From: an uncultured Clostridia bacterium
GTDB lineage: Bacteria > Bacillota > Clostridia > Oscillospirales > Ruminococcaceae
DNA length: 64,000 bases
NCBI GenBank assembly: GCA_947624745.1
Contig: CANQLR010000002.1
Coordinates: forward strand, 85,562-149,561
Reading direction: 5' to 3'
Of the stretch, positions 41,038 to 50,067 are shown piece by piece. Position numbers and translations under genes: made by a program. Under the pieces are notes generated by a model. The model saw nothing but the letters and a program-made list of their open reading frames with translations, was not told the origin of the DNA and ran no database searches. The number at the start of each line of letters is the position of its first letter. Position 1 is the stretch's first letter.

Positions 41038-41877
41038 TTAGATTTCGACCTCGCCCTCGAAGGCGGTCTCGGCGGGGCCGGTCATGAACACCCGGCCGTC
41101 CCTTTTTATGACAATTTCGAGATCTCCCCCGAGGAGCTTTACGGTTATTTTTTCATTATAGCGGCATATCCCGGTCTTTACCGCAGCCGCCGCGACCGCG
41201 CACGCCCCGGTGCCGCAGGCAAGGGTCTCCCCGCTGCCGCGCTCCCAGACGCGCATCGAAAGAAGGCTGTCTCCCAAAATGTTCACAAACTCGGTGTTCA
41301 CGCGGTCGGGGAAGATCGGCGCGTGCTCAAACTCGGGACCGATAGCTTCGAGCTTAAGCTTTGAGACCTCGTCGTCGGTGAATATCACGCAGTGCGGGTT
41401 TCCCATCGAGACCGCGGTGGCGTTCCAGGTGCGGCCGGCGATCCTTATCGGGAGGTTCACCATCTCGGAAAGATCGCATTTTACGGGAATTTTCTCGGGT
41501 CTGAATTCGACAAAGCCCATGTCGACGGTGACAGAGGCGACCTTGCCGTTTTCGACGTGTAGATCGAGGGTCTTTATGCCCGAAAGGGTCTCGAGGGTGA
41601 CTGTGGTCTTTTTGGTCAGCCCCTTGTCGTAGACGTACTTGCCGATGCACCTTGTGCCGTTGCCGCACATTTTGCCCTCGCTGCCGTCGGCGTTGAACAT
41701 TCTCATCTTAAAGTCGGCGACGTCGGAGGGGCAGATGAGTATAAGCCCGTCGCCGCCTATAGAGCGCCTGCGATCTGATAGCCGAACCGCGAGCTTTTCC
41801 GGCTCGGGAACCGTCTCCTCAAAGCAGTTTACATAGATATAGTCGTTTGCGATGCCGTGCATTTTCGTGAATTTCAT
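41038..41877 (-). CDS. dapF: Diaminopimelate epimerase
   Basis: Converts LL- to meso-diaminopimelate for peptidoglycan and lysine. The 279-residue two-lobed protein has both catalytic cysteines: KMCGNGTRCIGKY in the first half and LACGTGACAVAAA in the second. It starts with the typical MKFTKMHGIANDYIYV. It is ten bases after lysA in the riboswitch-controlled operon. Confidence 0.97.
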   Translation of the reverse strand: MKFTKMHGIANDYIYVNCFEETVPEPEKLAVRLSDRRRSIGGDGLILICPSDVADFKMRMFNADGSEGKMCGNGTRCIGKYVYDKGLTKKTTVTLETLSGIKTLDLHVENGKVASVTVDMGFVEFRPEKIPVKCDLSEMVNLPIRIAGRTWNATAVSMGNPHCVIFTDDEVSKLKLEAIGPEFEHAPIFPDRVNTEFVNILGDSLLSMRVWERGSGETLACGTGACAVAAAAVKTGICRYNEKITVKLLGGDLEIVIKRDGRVFMTGPAETAFEGEVEI

Positions 41878-41886
41878 AGCTGCTCC

Positions 41887-43185
41887 TTACATAACGTCGT
41901 TTTGAATAAGATCGTCAAGGCTCTCCCGCTTTACAACGAGGCGGTCGGCGCCGTCCTTTATCATCACCGTCGCCGGGCGGGGTATGCGGTTATAGTTCGA
42001 CGCCATCGAGTAGTTGTAGGCGCCGGTGGTCAGGACCGCGACCCGGTCTCCCCTGCCGATATCTGAAGGGAAAACGCAGCCGGGCTGGATTATATCACCC
42101 GACTCGCAGCACCTGCCGACCAAATCGGCGGTTATCGTATCGCTCCCCGTCTCCTTGTTGGCGCAGAGGACGGTGTATTTCGAGCCGTAGAGCGCATATC
42201 TCGGGTTGTCGGTCATTCCGCCGTCGACCGAGACGTAGTTTTTATAGCCGGTTATCTTTTTGACCGAGCCGACCTCGTAGAGCGTAACTCCCGCGTCGGC
42301 GACGATGCTCCGGCCGGGCTCCAAACGAAGGGAGGGAACGCTTATGCCGAGATCCTTGCAGAGAGAGGCTATATGTTCGGTGAGTTCACGGATATTCGCG
42401 GGAATGTCGATATCGCCCTGACCCTCGTAGTATTTCACGCCGTAGCCGCCGCCGAGATCAAGTATCTTCGCCTCGAAGCCGCAGGTATTTTTAACCTCGG
42501 CGATGAAGCCGAGCATGACCGCCGAAGCGCTCTTGAAAACGTCCGAGTCGAATACCATCGACCCGACGTGGCAGTGAAAGCCCAAAAGCTCGAGGTTGGG
42601 CTTACTAAGGGCGATCTTTGCGGCCTCTAAGGCCTGACCCGTTTCGATGGCGATACCGAACTTCGAGTCGACCTTTCCTGTCGCGACCTTGTCGTAGGTG
42701 TGGGGGTCGATGCCGGGGGTCACGCGAAGGAGGATCTTCTGCCTGATACCGTATTTCCCGGCTATTTTATCGAGGGCGTCAAGCTCCTCGAAATTGTCGC
42801 AGACGAAATACCCGACGCCGTGCTCTATCGCGAAGGCGATGTCGCCGTCGGTCTTGTTGTTGCCCTGAAAATAGGCGTTTTCCATCGGAAATCCGGCCTT
42901 GTAGGCGGTGTAGATCTCCCCCGGGGAAACGACGTCGGCTCCGAGACCCTCCTCGGCGATGATTTTATATATCTCGCCGAAGGAGCAAGCCTTCGAGGCA
43001 TAGACTGCCGACGAATCGGGGCAGGGACACGCCTTTAGCGCCTCGCGGTATGCGCGGCAGTTTCGGCGGATCGTGTTTTCGTCCATTATGTAAAGGGGGC
43101 AGCCGTATTTTTCGGCGAGGGCGTTAAGGTCGCTCCCCGCGAAATTGAGGCTGTGGTTTATCATCTTAACTGTTTCGTATAGCAT
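41887..43185 (-). CDS. lysA: Diaminopimelate decarboxylase
   Basis: Last step to lysine: PLP-dependent decarboxylation of meso-diaminopimelate. The 432 residues show the PLP lysine in SAVYASKACSF, the glycine-rich LDLGGGYGVKY, the EPGRSIVADAG loop and C-terminal CESGD. The length and motifs fit group IV decarboxylases of the LysA type. RBS GAGGAG precedes the ATG; dapA ends 14 bases upstream. Confidence 0.96.
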   Translation of the reverse strand: MLYETVKMINHSLNFAGSDLNALAEKYGCPLYIMDENTIRRNCRAYREALKACPCPDSSAVYASKACSFGEIYKIIAEEGLGADVVSPGEIYTAYKAGFPMENAYFQGNNKTDGDIAFAIEHGVGYFVCDNFEELDALDKIAGKYGIRQKILLRVTPGIDPHTYDKVATGKVDSKFGIAIETGQALEAAKIALSKPNLELLGFHCHVGSMVFDSDVFKSASAVMLGFIAEVKNTCGFEAKILDLGGGYGVKYYEGQGDIDIPANIRELTEHIASLCKDLGISVPSLRLEPGRSIVADAGVTLYEVGSVKKITGYKNYVSVDGGMTDNPRYALYGSKYTVLCANKETGSDTITADLVGRCCESGDIIQPGCVFPSDIGRGDRVAVLTTGAYNYSMASNYNRIPRPATVMIKDGADRLVVKRESLDDLIQNDVM

Positions 43186-43199
43186 TTTTTCTCCTCGGT

Positions 43200-44099
43200 T
43201 CAGGCAATCGGCCCGGAAATTATCCCCTGCTCGCGCATGAGTGAGAGAAGCTCGGCCTCGTGCTCAATCTCCATTTTGGTGAGGGGCAGCCGAAGCTCGT
43301 TTTTGCCGTAGCCCATCGCGGACATGGCGGCCTTCACGGGTATCGGGTTGACCTCCTTAAACAGGGCGTTTATGAGGGGGAGGTATTTCAGCTGCGCGTT
43401 TTTGGCCTCCCCGACATTGCCGGAGAGGTAGTCCTTGCAGATCTTATCCGTCTCGCGCGGCAGAAGGTTCGAGAGGACGGATATAACGCCCTTTCCGCCC
43501 AAGGACAGGACCGGGACTATCTGGTTGTCGTTTCCGCTGTAGATGTCGAGGTCGTCGCCGCAGAGGGCGGCTATTTCCGCTACCTGAGATATGTCGCCGC
43601 TCGCCTCTTTTATGCCCGCGATCATCGGGTGCTTCGAGAGCTCCTTTGCGGTCGCGGGGATGATGTTGCAGCCGGTCCTCGACGGCACGTTATAAAGTAT
43701 GACGGGCGCGGTCGAAACGTCAGCGACGGCGGTGAAGCTCTCGATCAAGCCCTTCTGGGTGGCCTTGTTGTAGTACGGGGTCACCAGAAGAACGCCGTCG
43801 GCTCCCGCCTCGCAGGCGAACTTTGTAAGATCTATGGCGTATGCGGTGTCGTTCGAGCCTGTGCCGGCGATGACCGGGACCCTGCCCGCAGATCTTTTTA
43901 CCGCAAAATCTATTACCTCGCGGTGCTCGGCGTCGGTGAGGGTCGAGCCCTCCCCCGTCGTTCCCGCGGCGACTATAGCGCTGATACCCTCGGATATCTG
44001 CCAGTCGATGAGCCTTCCGAATGCCTCATAGTCGACGCTGCCGTCCCTGAAAGGAGTGATGATCGCCGTTGCGGCGCCGGTGAATACGGTCTTGTGCAT
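43200..44099 (-). CDS. dapA: 4-hydroxy-tetrahydrodipicolinate synthase
   Basis: Condenses aspartate semialdehyde and pyruvate, the committed step to diaminopimelate and lysine. The 299-residue TIM barrel has GTTGEGSTLTDAEH, the tyrosine in VILYNVPSRTGCN and the Schiff-base lysine in MIAGIKEASGD. The frame is open 15 codons upstream, but the start at 44099 has GGGAGG ahead and matches the family. It is the first gene after the lysine riboswitch. Confidence 0.97.
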   Translation of the reverse strand: MHKTVFTGAATAIITPFRDGSVDYEAFGRLIDWQISEGISAIVAAGTTGEGSTLTDAEHREVIDFAVKRSAGRVPVIAGTGSNDTAYAIDLTKFACEAGADGVLLVTPYYNKATQKGLIESFTAVADVSTAPVILYNVPSRTGCNIIPATAKELSKHPMIAGIKEASGDISQVAEIAALCGDDLDIYSGNDNQIVPVLSLGGKGVISVLSNLLPRETDKICKDYLSGNVGEAKNAQLKYLPLINALFKEVNPIPVKAAMSAMGYGKNELRLPLTKMEIEHEAELLSLMREQGIISGPIA

Positions 44100-44111
44100 A
44101 ATAACCTCCCA

Positions 44112-44326
44112 AAACAAAATGCGGGGACGTAATGAGCCCCGCACATAAATACAGCTTTATATGCGATAGCTCTCCGCGCGTCGCGCGACAGCGAAACGTA
44201 TCTTATTGCGTTCCGCCGAATCATTTCCCGCCAAGAAATGTCCTCGGCAGCCGTCCCTTTCGACGGTGCGGTCTTGGGCAGACACTATTGCACCGGCTAC
44301 TCTTGACAGACTGCGCCTCTACCTTT
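44112..44326 (-). promoter_or_regulatory. Lysine riboswitch (L-box) with terminator
   Basis: The leader contains L-box landmarks: GUAGAGGCGC near the start (about 44322-44313), CAAGAGUAGCC, GAAAGGGACGGCUGCCGAGG, UUCUUGGCGGGAAAUGAUUCGGCGG-type helices, and near the end CGCUGUCGC followed by GAGAGCUAUC. After it a terminator with arms GCGGGG/CCCCGC (44142-44121) and an AUUUUGUUUU tail lies just before the dapA ribosome binding site. Lysine binding would favour termination and shut down the whole dapA-lysA-dapF-dapL-FNT operon. Confidence 0.88.
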
Positions 44327-44332
44327 ATCCAT

Positions 44333-44361
44333 GTTATATCACAAAACGCCGCTTTTGTCAA
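44333..44361 (-). promoter_or_regulatory. Sigma-A promoter for the lysine operon
   Basis: TTGACA (44356-44361) and TATAAC (44333-44338) on the minus strand, 17-base spacer, placing the start a few bases before the L-box. Confidence 0.88.
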
Positions 44362-44413
44362 TAGCATAGCGAAATTTTCCCGAAAGTTTCAACCGAAAAA
44401 TGTTAAAAATCAA

Positions 44414-44428
44414 TGGGCAAGTTGCCCA
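44414..44428. promoter_or_regulatory. Perfect 15-bp palindrome upstream of the xylanase gene
   Basis: TGGGCAA-G-TTGCCCA is fully symmetric. It lies between the divergent dapA and xylanase promoters, 34 bases before the xylanase -35 box. It is a candidate operator; no regulator is known. Confidence 0.4.
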
Positions 44429-44461
44429 ATAATCAAACCGTGTAATTGTAAATTTTACATC

Positions 44462-44490
44462 TTCAAAAATCGGGAAAAATGTGATATGAT
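44462..44490 (+). promoter_or_regulatory. Candidate promoter for the GH10 xylanase gene
   Basis: TTCAAA (44462-44467) and TATGAT (44485-44490), 17-base spacer. Confidence 0.6.
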
Positions 44491-44530
44491 TATAGTGCAT
44501 AAATTTGCAAATATTTTTTGGAGGAATACC

Positions 44531-45886
44531 ATGAAAAGACTACTGTCACTTTTAATTGCCGCGGCCATGCTTTTATCGCTCTCGGCATGCGGCAAGGAGC
44601 CCGAGCCGATAGACTATCGCACCGAGCTCACCGATCAGACGCTCACATACTCGCTCGACGAGCTTGAAACGCTCTCGCAGCAGGAATTTCATATCGGCGA
44701 CTACGGCCTGCCCGCTCTCTATAAGTACTTCGAGGGCAAGCTCGATATAGGCGTCGCCTTCACCTCGAACCAGATGTACGACTATGAGCTCGCCCTGCCC
44801 TATGACAAGAAGGCCGAGGGCCCGAAGATCACCGTCGGGGATCAGGTAAAGGCGGGTATTCTGAAGCACTACAACACCTATGTTTTGGGAAACGAGCTCA
44901 AATCCGACCACTGCAACCCCGCCGAGGGCGTTTATAACTTCGACGACGCGGACAAGTTCGTCGAACTCGGAAGAGCTACCGGCTCGAAGCTCCGCGGACA
45001 CACCATAGTGTGGCACTCGCAGGTTCCGCAGTGGTGGTTCAAGGCCGATCCGAACGACACGGCCTCGCTTGCCGACTGCCGCGCGAACGGCACCCTTGCC
45101 TCGGCAGAGCAGCTGACCGAAAGGGTCACGACCTATATCAAAGAGGTCGTGGGAAGATATAAGGACGACATAAAGATCTGGGACGTCTGCAACGAGGTTC
45201 TGAACGCAAACGGCATCAGAAGCTTCAACGACGACCAGTCGGTCTGGGCGGAGATAATCGGCGATCAGGACGGAAACGGCTACGCGGACGACTACGTTGA
45301 GATCGCCTTCAACGCGGCCCGCGAGGCCGGCGGAGACGACCTTGTTCTCATGATAAACGACTTCAACATGGAGTGGCAGGAGTCTAAGACCAACGCGATG
45401 TACGACATGGTCGAAAGAATGCTCCGCAAGGGCGTAAGAATCGACGGCGTGGGCTTCCAGTCGCATATTTCGGTCGACTGCAACGTCGCGCTCTACCGCA
45501 AGAACCTCGAGAAGATCGCCGGGCTCGCAGAGGTATACGACGAGTGCTTCCCCGAGCACAAGGGCAACTTCCGCATTCAGATAACCGAGCTCGACATGAA
45601 CATGTTCGTGGGCGCGATAGCCGACGAGGGCTTCTATACCTGGTCGATGGAGGACTATGAGCGCCAGGCGGCGAAGTACTATGAGCTGATGGATATGTTC
45701 CTCGACTTTGCCGACGAGGGAGTTCTGGACACCGTTCTCTTCTGGGGCACCGACGACGAGAACTCCTGGCTCAACACCACCCCGAAGCTGAGAAGAAACG
45801 CCGCGCTTTTGGCGGACAGGGACATGATAATTAAGCCCTGCTTCTGGAGCATCGCGAGGGCTGCCTTGGAGCACGAGACCAAATAA
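44531..45886 (+). CDS. GH10 endo-1,4-beta-xylanase lipoprotein
   Basis: Cleaves the xylan backbone outside the cell. The 451 residues begin with a lipoprotein signal ending in LSAC (Cys20), so the enzyme is anchored to the outer face of the membrane. The GH10 barrel shows LRGHTIVWHSQVPQWW, the acid/base Glu222 in WDVCNEVLN and the nucleophile Glu353 in ITELDMNM; FWGTDDENSWL lies near the end. No carbohydrate-binding module or dockerin is present. The frame is open far upstream, but the ATG at 44531 has GGAGG ahead and begins the signal peptide. It is a single-gene unit with its own terminator. Confidence 0.95.
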   Translation: MKRLLSLLIAAAMLLSLSACGKEPEPIDYRTELTDQTLTYSLDELETLSQQEFHIGDYGLPALYKYFEGKLDIGVAFTSNQMYDYELALPYDKKAEGPKITVGDQVKAGILKHYNTYVLGNELKSDHCNPAEGVYNFDDADKFVELGRATGSKLRGHTIVWHSQVPQWWFKADPNDTASLADCRANGTLASAEQLTERVTTYIKEVVGRYKDDIKIWDVCNEVLNANGIRSFNDDQSVWAEIIGDQDGNGYADDYVEIAFNAAREAGGDDLVLMINDFNMEWQESKTNAMYDMVERMLRKGVRIDGVGFQSHISVDCNVALYRKNLEKIAGLAEVYDECFPEHKGNFRIQITELDMNMFVGAIADEGFYTWSMEDYERQAAKYYELMDMFLDFADEGVLDTVLFWGTDDENSWLNTTPKLRRNAALLADRDMIIKPCFWSIARAALEHETK

Positions 45887-45897
45887 ATTGCACGAAA

Positions 45898-45932
45898 AAC
45901 CCCGGCCGAGGTCGGTCGGGGTTATTTTTTTT
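45898..45932 (+). terminator. Intrinsic terminator after the xylanase gene
   Basis: AACCCCGGCCGA and TCGGTCGGGGTT pair over 12 positions (one G-U) around a GG loop, followed by eight T residues. The peptidase gene converges from the other side and stops at 45936. Confidence 0.88.
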
Positions 45933-45935
45933 GCC

Positions 45936-48827
45936 TTAGCTCAAAGGCTCTATCTTGTCGAGCCCGCAAGCCTCAAGGACGTTCTGTCCGCCGACCACGC
46001 AGGTGCCGGCCTTTTCGATCAGCTTAGAAAGGACCTCGGCAAAACGGCCGAGCTTTTTCTTGTCGGTCGAGAGTATCTCGCGGTGCTCCCTGATGACGTC
46101 GTCGGAGGTGCGGTGCGAAAGGTATCTCTTGGCGGCCTGCTCGCCCATTGCGCGCAGGGTAAGGAGCGGATCGTTGTTTGAAAGGGTCGAAATGATGTAT
46201 TTTTCGACCGATTCGGGGCCCTCTGCAAAGTCCGAAAGCACCTTCGCCGCCGCCTTGAAGCTTGAAAGCGAGCGCGCGGGGTTCGGGTCGCGATAGCTCG
46301 AGAACATGACGTCGCCGTCGGAGGGAATGCTTAAATGCACGCCGTAAGCGCCGCCCTTCACCCTGACGTCGTTCCAGAGATAGTCGTAGGTCAGAAGCTG
46401 CGAGGCGACCTTTGCCGCGCCGTCAAAGCTCTCGCCCTGACCGAAGAGGTTCACGCACAGAGAGGCAAAGCCGATCTCGGCAGGAATCGAGCAGCCCTCC
46501 TTGACAGCGGGCATTACCCTGCGCTCGGCGGGAGAACCGACAGGCTCGCCGCGAAGGTGAGAGGTCATGGAGGCGATGAAGTCCTTATCAAGCTCGCCGG
46601 CAACGCTCACCGTGAGGCGGGAGGGGTCGAAAATGCGCTTTGCGAGGGCGCTGTATTCGGCGCAGATTTTCTCGCCGCGGTCGGCAAATTCTGCGTCGGT
46701 ACGCTGGATATACCGAAGGTACTCTATGCCCTCCATGCTCTCGGCAAGGGTGCCGCGGACAGAGAAGAAAGCGAGGTTTCTTCGCGAGGCATAGCTGTCT
46801 CCGCGCATGGTTATCGCCTGCTCCATGCCTATTTTCATCTGCCTGATGAGGTTTTTGATGTAGGCGGTGTCGGTGAATACGGAGCGGTTCAGGATCTCGT
46901 CGGTGAGGCGGACGGCGTCGGCCTTCGATTTATCCAAAAGCGCGAGCTTAACGGTGAAATACGGGGTCGCGGCGTCGGTCCTTCCGATGGGGGCGTAGAC
47001 GGCGGTCACGGTGTTAAAGCGCCCGACGCACCTTTGCAGCTCGCCGGTCAGCTCTAAGGCGGAGAAGTGCTCGGTCGCGATGTCTCCCAAAAGCCTTGCG
47101 AGCATAGCGGTCTTCTGAAGGTCGCTGTCCGAAAGGTCGCTTATATCGAAGTACATGTTGAGATATGTGATGCCATCGGTGTCGAGCGGGTGGTGGAGAA
47201 CCTTCACTCCGCCGACCTCGGTGATCTCCTCGGGGGTGATCTTTATCTCGGCGGGAATGTCCGAGAGCTTAAGCTTCGGGAGCTTGTCGAGCTGCTCGGC
47301 GGGGTCGGGAGCCTCCTGACGGGCGCGGAGAGTTTTAAACTCGGAGATGACCCTTTCGGTCTCAGCTTCGCTCCAGGAAGCCTTTATCTTGGCGCAGCGC
47401 TCGGCCTCGCGCCTGTTCTTTTCCTCTCCCAATGTCTTTGAGGGAAGGAGCAGCACCTTGGCGCGGTGCTTGTTCTCAAGAAATACCTCTTTGATGAGGT
47501 TTTCAAACCAGCCCTCGCCTATCTTTCTTCTTAACGAGGCGAATTTATCCTCGAAGCAGAGGTTCTGGGCGGGGTCGCCGCCGTAGAGCCAGCTCTCATA
47601 GGTCGTGAGCGCGTAGACAAGCCCCCTCGGGGTGTTGCCGTAGTCCTTCTCGCGGATCGCAAACTCAGTCCTTGAAAGAATGCCCTCAAGCTGCTCGTGG
47701 TCGAGGCCGTTCTCACAAAGCTCCTTAAGGGTCTTTTCGACGAGCGCCCATATCTCTCCCCTCTTTTCGGGGTCGCAGTTTTTGATAACGAGGTTCGCGG
47801 AGGGCTGCTGAACGCCGTCGTAGTTATAGAGCGAGACGTCCTCGGCAAGCCCGGCGTCAAGTATCGCCTTGGTTAGCGGCGATTCGTTGGTCTGACATAG
47901 CGCGTCGCATAGCACCCCAAAGCCGAGGGTCTTTTCCGCGTCGGTGTAGTCGTTATATACCCAGCCGCCGGCGACAATGGCCTTGTTTTCCTCGCTCTCG
48001 GTGGGGCCTATCTCGTAGCTCGCGATACGCTCTTCGGGGCTGACGGGAGCCTGCATCGGGATATCCGCGTCGACGTCGAGCCTGTCGTACTCGCCGATAA
48101 CTCCGTCGATCTTTGCAAGCGCCGCGTCGATGTCGAGGTCGCCGTCAAGGACTATCCTTGCGTTCGAGGGGTGATAGAAGCGGTGGTGGGAGGCGAGGTA
48201 GTTTTCATAGGTCAGCTCGGGGATATGCTCGGGGTGGCCGCCGGAGACGTATTTATAGCAGTTGTCAGGGAAGAGCGCAAGGCCCATCTCATAGCTCATG
48301 ACCTCGTCGTGGGAGGCGAACGCGCCCTTCATCTCGTTATAGACGACGCCGTTGCAGCGAAGCTCGCCGTCGGGCGAATCGAGCTCATAGTGCCAGCCCT
48401 CCTGGCGGAAGGCGTGGGGGTCGGTCACCGAAAGAGGGTGGAATACCGCGTCAAGATAGACGTCCATGAGGTTAAGAAAATCCTGCGCGTTCCGCGAGCT
48501 GACGGGATAAACCGTCTTGTCGGGATAGGTCATGGCGTTGATGAATGTCGCCATGGAGCTCTTGATGAGCTCAACAAAGGGCTCCTTGATAGGATATTTC
48601 TGGGAGCCGTTCAGAACGGAATGCTCCAGAATATGGAACACGCCGGTGTGGTCCTGAGGAATGGTCTTGAAGCCGACGGAAAACGTCTTGTTGTCGTCGT
48701 CCCGCTTGAGCCAGACAAGGTCGGCCCCGGTCTTTTGGTGCTCCATTCTGTAAAGCTTGGCGCCTATTTCGGGGAGATCCTGCTCATAAAGCACCTTAAA
48801 GCCGTGAATTACGTCGTTTTTCTGCAT
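45936..48827 (-). CDS. M16C family zinc metallopeptidase (presequence-protease type)
   Basis: A 963-residue clamshell peptidase of the M16C group, which degrades peptides. The inverted zinc motif HxxEH is H65-I-L-E-H69, and the distal glutamate region is NEMKGAFASHDEVMSYE. The second half holds the inactive partner domains. No signal peptide is present, so it is likely cytoplasmic. The length agrees with the family. It has a good promoter and no same-strand partner. Confidence 0.92.
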   Translation of the reverse strand: MQKNDVIHGFKVLYEQDLPEIGAKLYRMEHQKTGADLVWLKRDDDNKTFSVGFKTIPQDHTGVFHILEHSVLNGSQKYPIKEPFVELIKSSMATFINAMTYPDKTVYPVSSRNAQDFLNLMDVYLDAVFHPLSVTDPHAFRQEGWHYELDSPDGELRCNGVVYNEMKGAFASHDEVMSYEMGLALFPDNCYKYVSGGHPEHIPELTYENYLASHHRFYHPSNARIVLDGDLDIDAALAKIDGVIGEYDRLDVDADIPMQAPVSPEERIASYEIGPTESEENKAIVAGGWVYNDYTDAEKTLGFGVLCDALCQTNESPLTKAILDAGLAEDVSLYNYDGVQQPSANLVIKNCDPEKRGEIWALVEKTLKELCENGLDHEQLEGILSRTEFAIREKDYGNTPRGLVYALTTYESWLYGGDPAQNLCFEDKFASLRRKIGEGWFENLIKEVFLENKHRAKVLLLPSKTLGEEKNRREAERCAKIKASWSEAETERVISEFKTLRARQEAPDPAEQLDKLPKLKLSDIPAEIKITPEEITEVGGVKVLHHPLDTDGITYLNMYFDISDLSDSDLQKTAMLARLLGDIATEHFSALELTGELQRCVGRFNTVTAVYAPIGRTDAATPYFTVKLALLDKSKADAVRLTDEILNRSVFTDTAYIKNLIRQMKIGMEQAITMRGDSYASRRNLAFFSVRGTLAESMEGIEYLRYIQRTDAEFADRGEKICAEYSALAKRIFDPSRLTVSVAGELDKDFIASMTSHLRGEPVGSPAERRVMPAVKEGCSIPAEIGFASLCVNLFGQGESFDGAAKVASQLLTYDYLWNDVRVKGGAYGVHLSIPSDGDVMFSSYRDPNPARSLSSFKAAAKVLSDFAEGPESVEKYIISTLSNNDPLLTLRAMGEQAAKRYLSHRTSDDVIREHREILSTDKKKLGRFAEVLSKLIEKAGTCVVGGQNVLEACGLDKIEPLS

Positions 48828-48862
48828 TTTTTTGCTCCTTTCCGGTTTAAAATTCCTTTATA

Positions 48863-48891
48863 ATTCTACCACTCCCCGCCCCTTTTGTCAA
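48863..48891 (-). promoter_or_regulatory. Sigma-A promoter for the M16C peptidase gene
   Basis: TTGACA (48886-48891) and TAGAAT (48863-48868) on the minus strand, 17-base spacer. Confidence 0.82.
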
Positions 48892-48908
48892 TGATAAACA
48901 GATGAAAA

Positions 48909-48988
48909 GATACGTCCGGTGCGGACGTATCAAGAAAACAGAGGTCAGATGTAGGATATCGGAATTTCAAGGTGTCGCCTTCGGCGAC
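48909..48988. repeat. Two perfect triloop hairpins
   Basis: GATACGTCCG/CGGACGTATC with loop GTG (48909-48931) and GTCGCC/GGCGAC with loop TTC (48974-48988) lie between the peptidase promoter and the esterase gene end. They share the perfect-stem, three-base-loop style of the cloverleaf repeats but no outer stem is present. Confidence 0.6.
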
Positions 48989-49005
48989 TGATCAAAATAT
49001 TGAAA

Positions 49006-49036
49006 AGAAAGCGCCGCCTCACGAGGAAGCGGCGGA
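49006..49036 (-). terminator. Probable terminator after the esterase gene
   Basis: In RNA sense GCCG-CUU-CCUC and GAGG-CGGC pair with a three-base bulge, followed by GCUUUCUUUUC. Confidence 0.45.
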
Positions 49037-49041
49037 AATTA

Positions 49042-50028
49042 TCAGAAGAATTTGGGGAGGCCGTTAAACGCCACGCGATAGACGGTGTTATAATCGTGCC
49101 AGCCGCCGTCGCGCTCGATAAAGTAGAAGTTGCCGTCCTTAAAGTTGTCGGCCCACTTGAATACGTCGGAGAAGTCCTCCTTTTTCATCGAGTTGATCAT
49201 CGGCTTCATGTTCGGACCGGCCATGGTGTCGTTCGAGCCGACTCCGCAGTAGATCCAGAGATCCTCCCAGTCGTAGCCCTTGTCACGGACTGAATCCGCA
49301 AGGTGAGCGGTGGCCTCGTCGGGTCTTGAGCCCCCTGCCCCGGTGCCGAGCGCCCAGCTGTCCCCCGCGACGGGAAGGAAGTAGGCGACCTCGTCGAGAG
49401 CGTTTTCAAAGACCCACCACGTGCATGCCGCGCCCATCGAGAATCCCCCGAAGCCGCGGTGCAGGCGGGAAGCCTTTATGCCGCTTTTGGTGGTCTTTTC
49501 GCAGTAGGTGTTGTACTGCCCCTCGACCGCGGGGATAAGGTCGTTGACGAGCTCCTGCCAGAACGCGTTGCAGCAGGCGGTCGCGTCGCCGTTGAACTTG
49601 TTGTTATAGGTCGGGGTGACGACGATGCAGGGCTCCATGTCGCCGTTTTTGATCATGTGGTCGAGCATGTTCTTGTAGTCAGAATCGCTCATGACCCCGC
49701 CGAAGGCCTCCTTTTCGGTGCCTCCCCCGCCGTGCATCCAGTAGAAAACGTTGTATTTGGTGTCGGCGTCGGTCTGGTTGTAGCCGTTCGGGAGATACAC
49801 AAGAGCGGTTTTTTCATATTTTTCCTTTTTGCCGGTATAGTCCTTGGTCTCGTACTTCACGCTGACGACGGTGCCGCCGTCCTGAATTATGGTAAAATAG
49901 TCCTGCGGGACTTCCGCAAAGGCGTTGTCGGGGTAATCGGTCCTTCTCTGGGGCTGGGCCTTACCGCAGCCTACCATGCCGAGAGCAAGAAGCATTCCCG
50001 CGGCTAACATCTGAATAAGCTTTGTCAT
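49042..50028 (-). CDS. CE1-like esterase lipoprotein (feruloyl/acetyl-xylan esterase type)
   Basis: A 328-residue secreted alpha/beta hydrolase of the esterase D / CE1 kind, likely removing feruloyl or acetyl groups from xylan. The lipoprotein signal ends MVGC (Cys21). The oxyanion region is NVFYWMHGGGGTE, the nucleophile Ser197 lies in GGFSMGA, an acidic residue in CGVGSNDTMAG, and the histidine in GGWHDYNTV. The frame is open 50 codons upstream into the repeat block, but the start at 50028 has GGAGGT ahead and begins the signal peptide. It complements the GH10 enzyme outside the cell. Exact acyl specificity is not readable. Confidence 0.85.
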   Translation of the reverse strand: MTKLIQMLAAGMLLALGMVGCGKAQPQRRTDYPDNAFAEVPQDYFTIIQDGGTVVSVKYETKDYTGKKEKYEKTALVYLPNGYNQTDADTKYNVFYWMHGGGGTEKEAFGGVMSDSDYKNMLDHMIKNGDMEPCIVVTPTYNNKFNGDATACCNAFWQELVNDLIPAVEGQYNTYCEKTTKSGIKASRLHRGFGGFSMGAACTWWVFENALDEVAYFLPVAGDSWALGTGAGGSRPDEATAHLADSVRDKGYDWEDLWIYCGVGSNDTMAGPNMKPMINSMKKEDFSDVFKWADNFKDGNFYFIERDGGWHDYNTVYRVAFNGLPKFF

Positions 50029-50067
50029 AGCGACCTCCGAAATTAACAAAAAATATTTTATACTATC

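Noticed and set aside
44132..44530. N-terminal extension of the xylanase frame through the riboswitch region
   Set aside because: The ATG at 44531 has a GGAGG site and starts a lipoprotein signal; the upstream frame crosses the divergent promoter and L-box.
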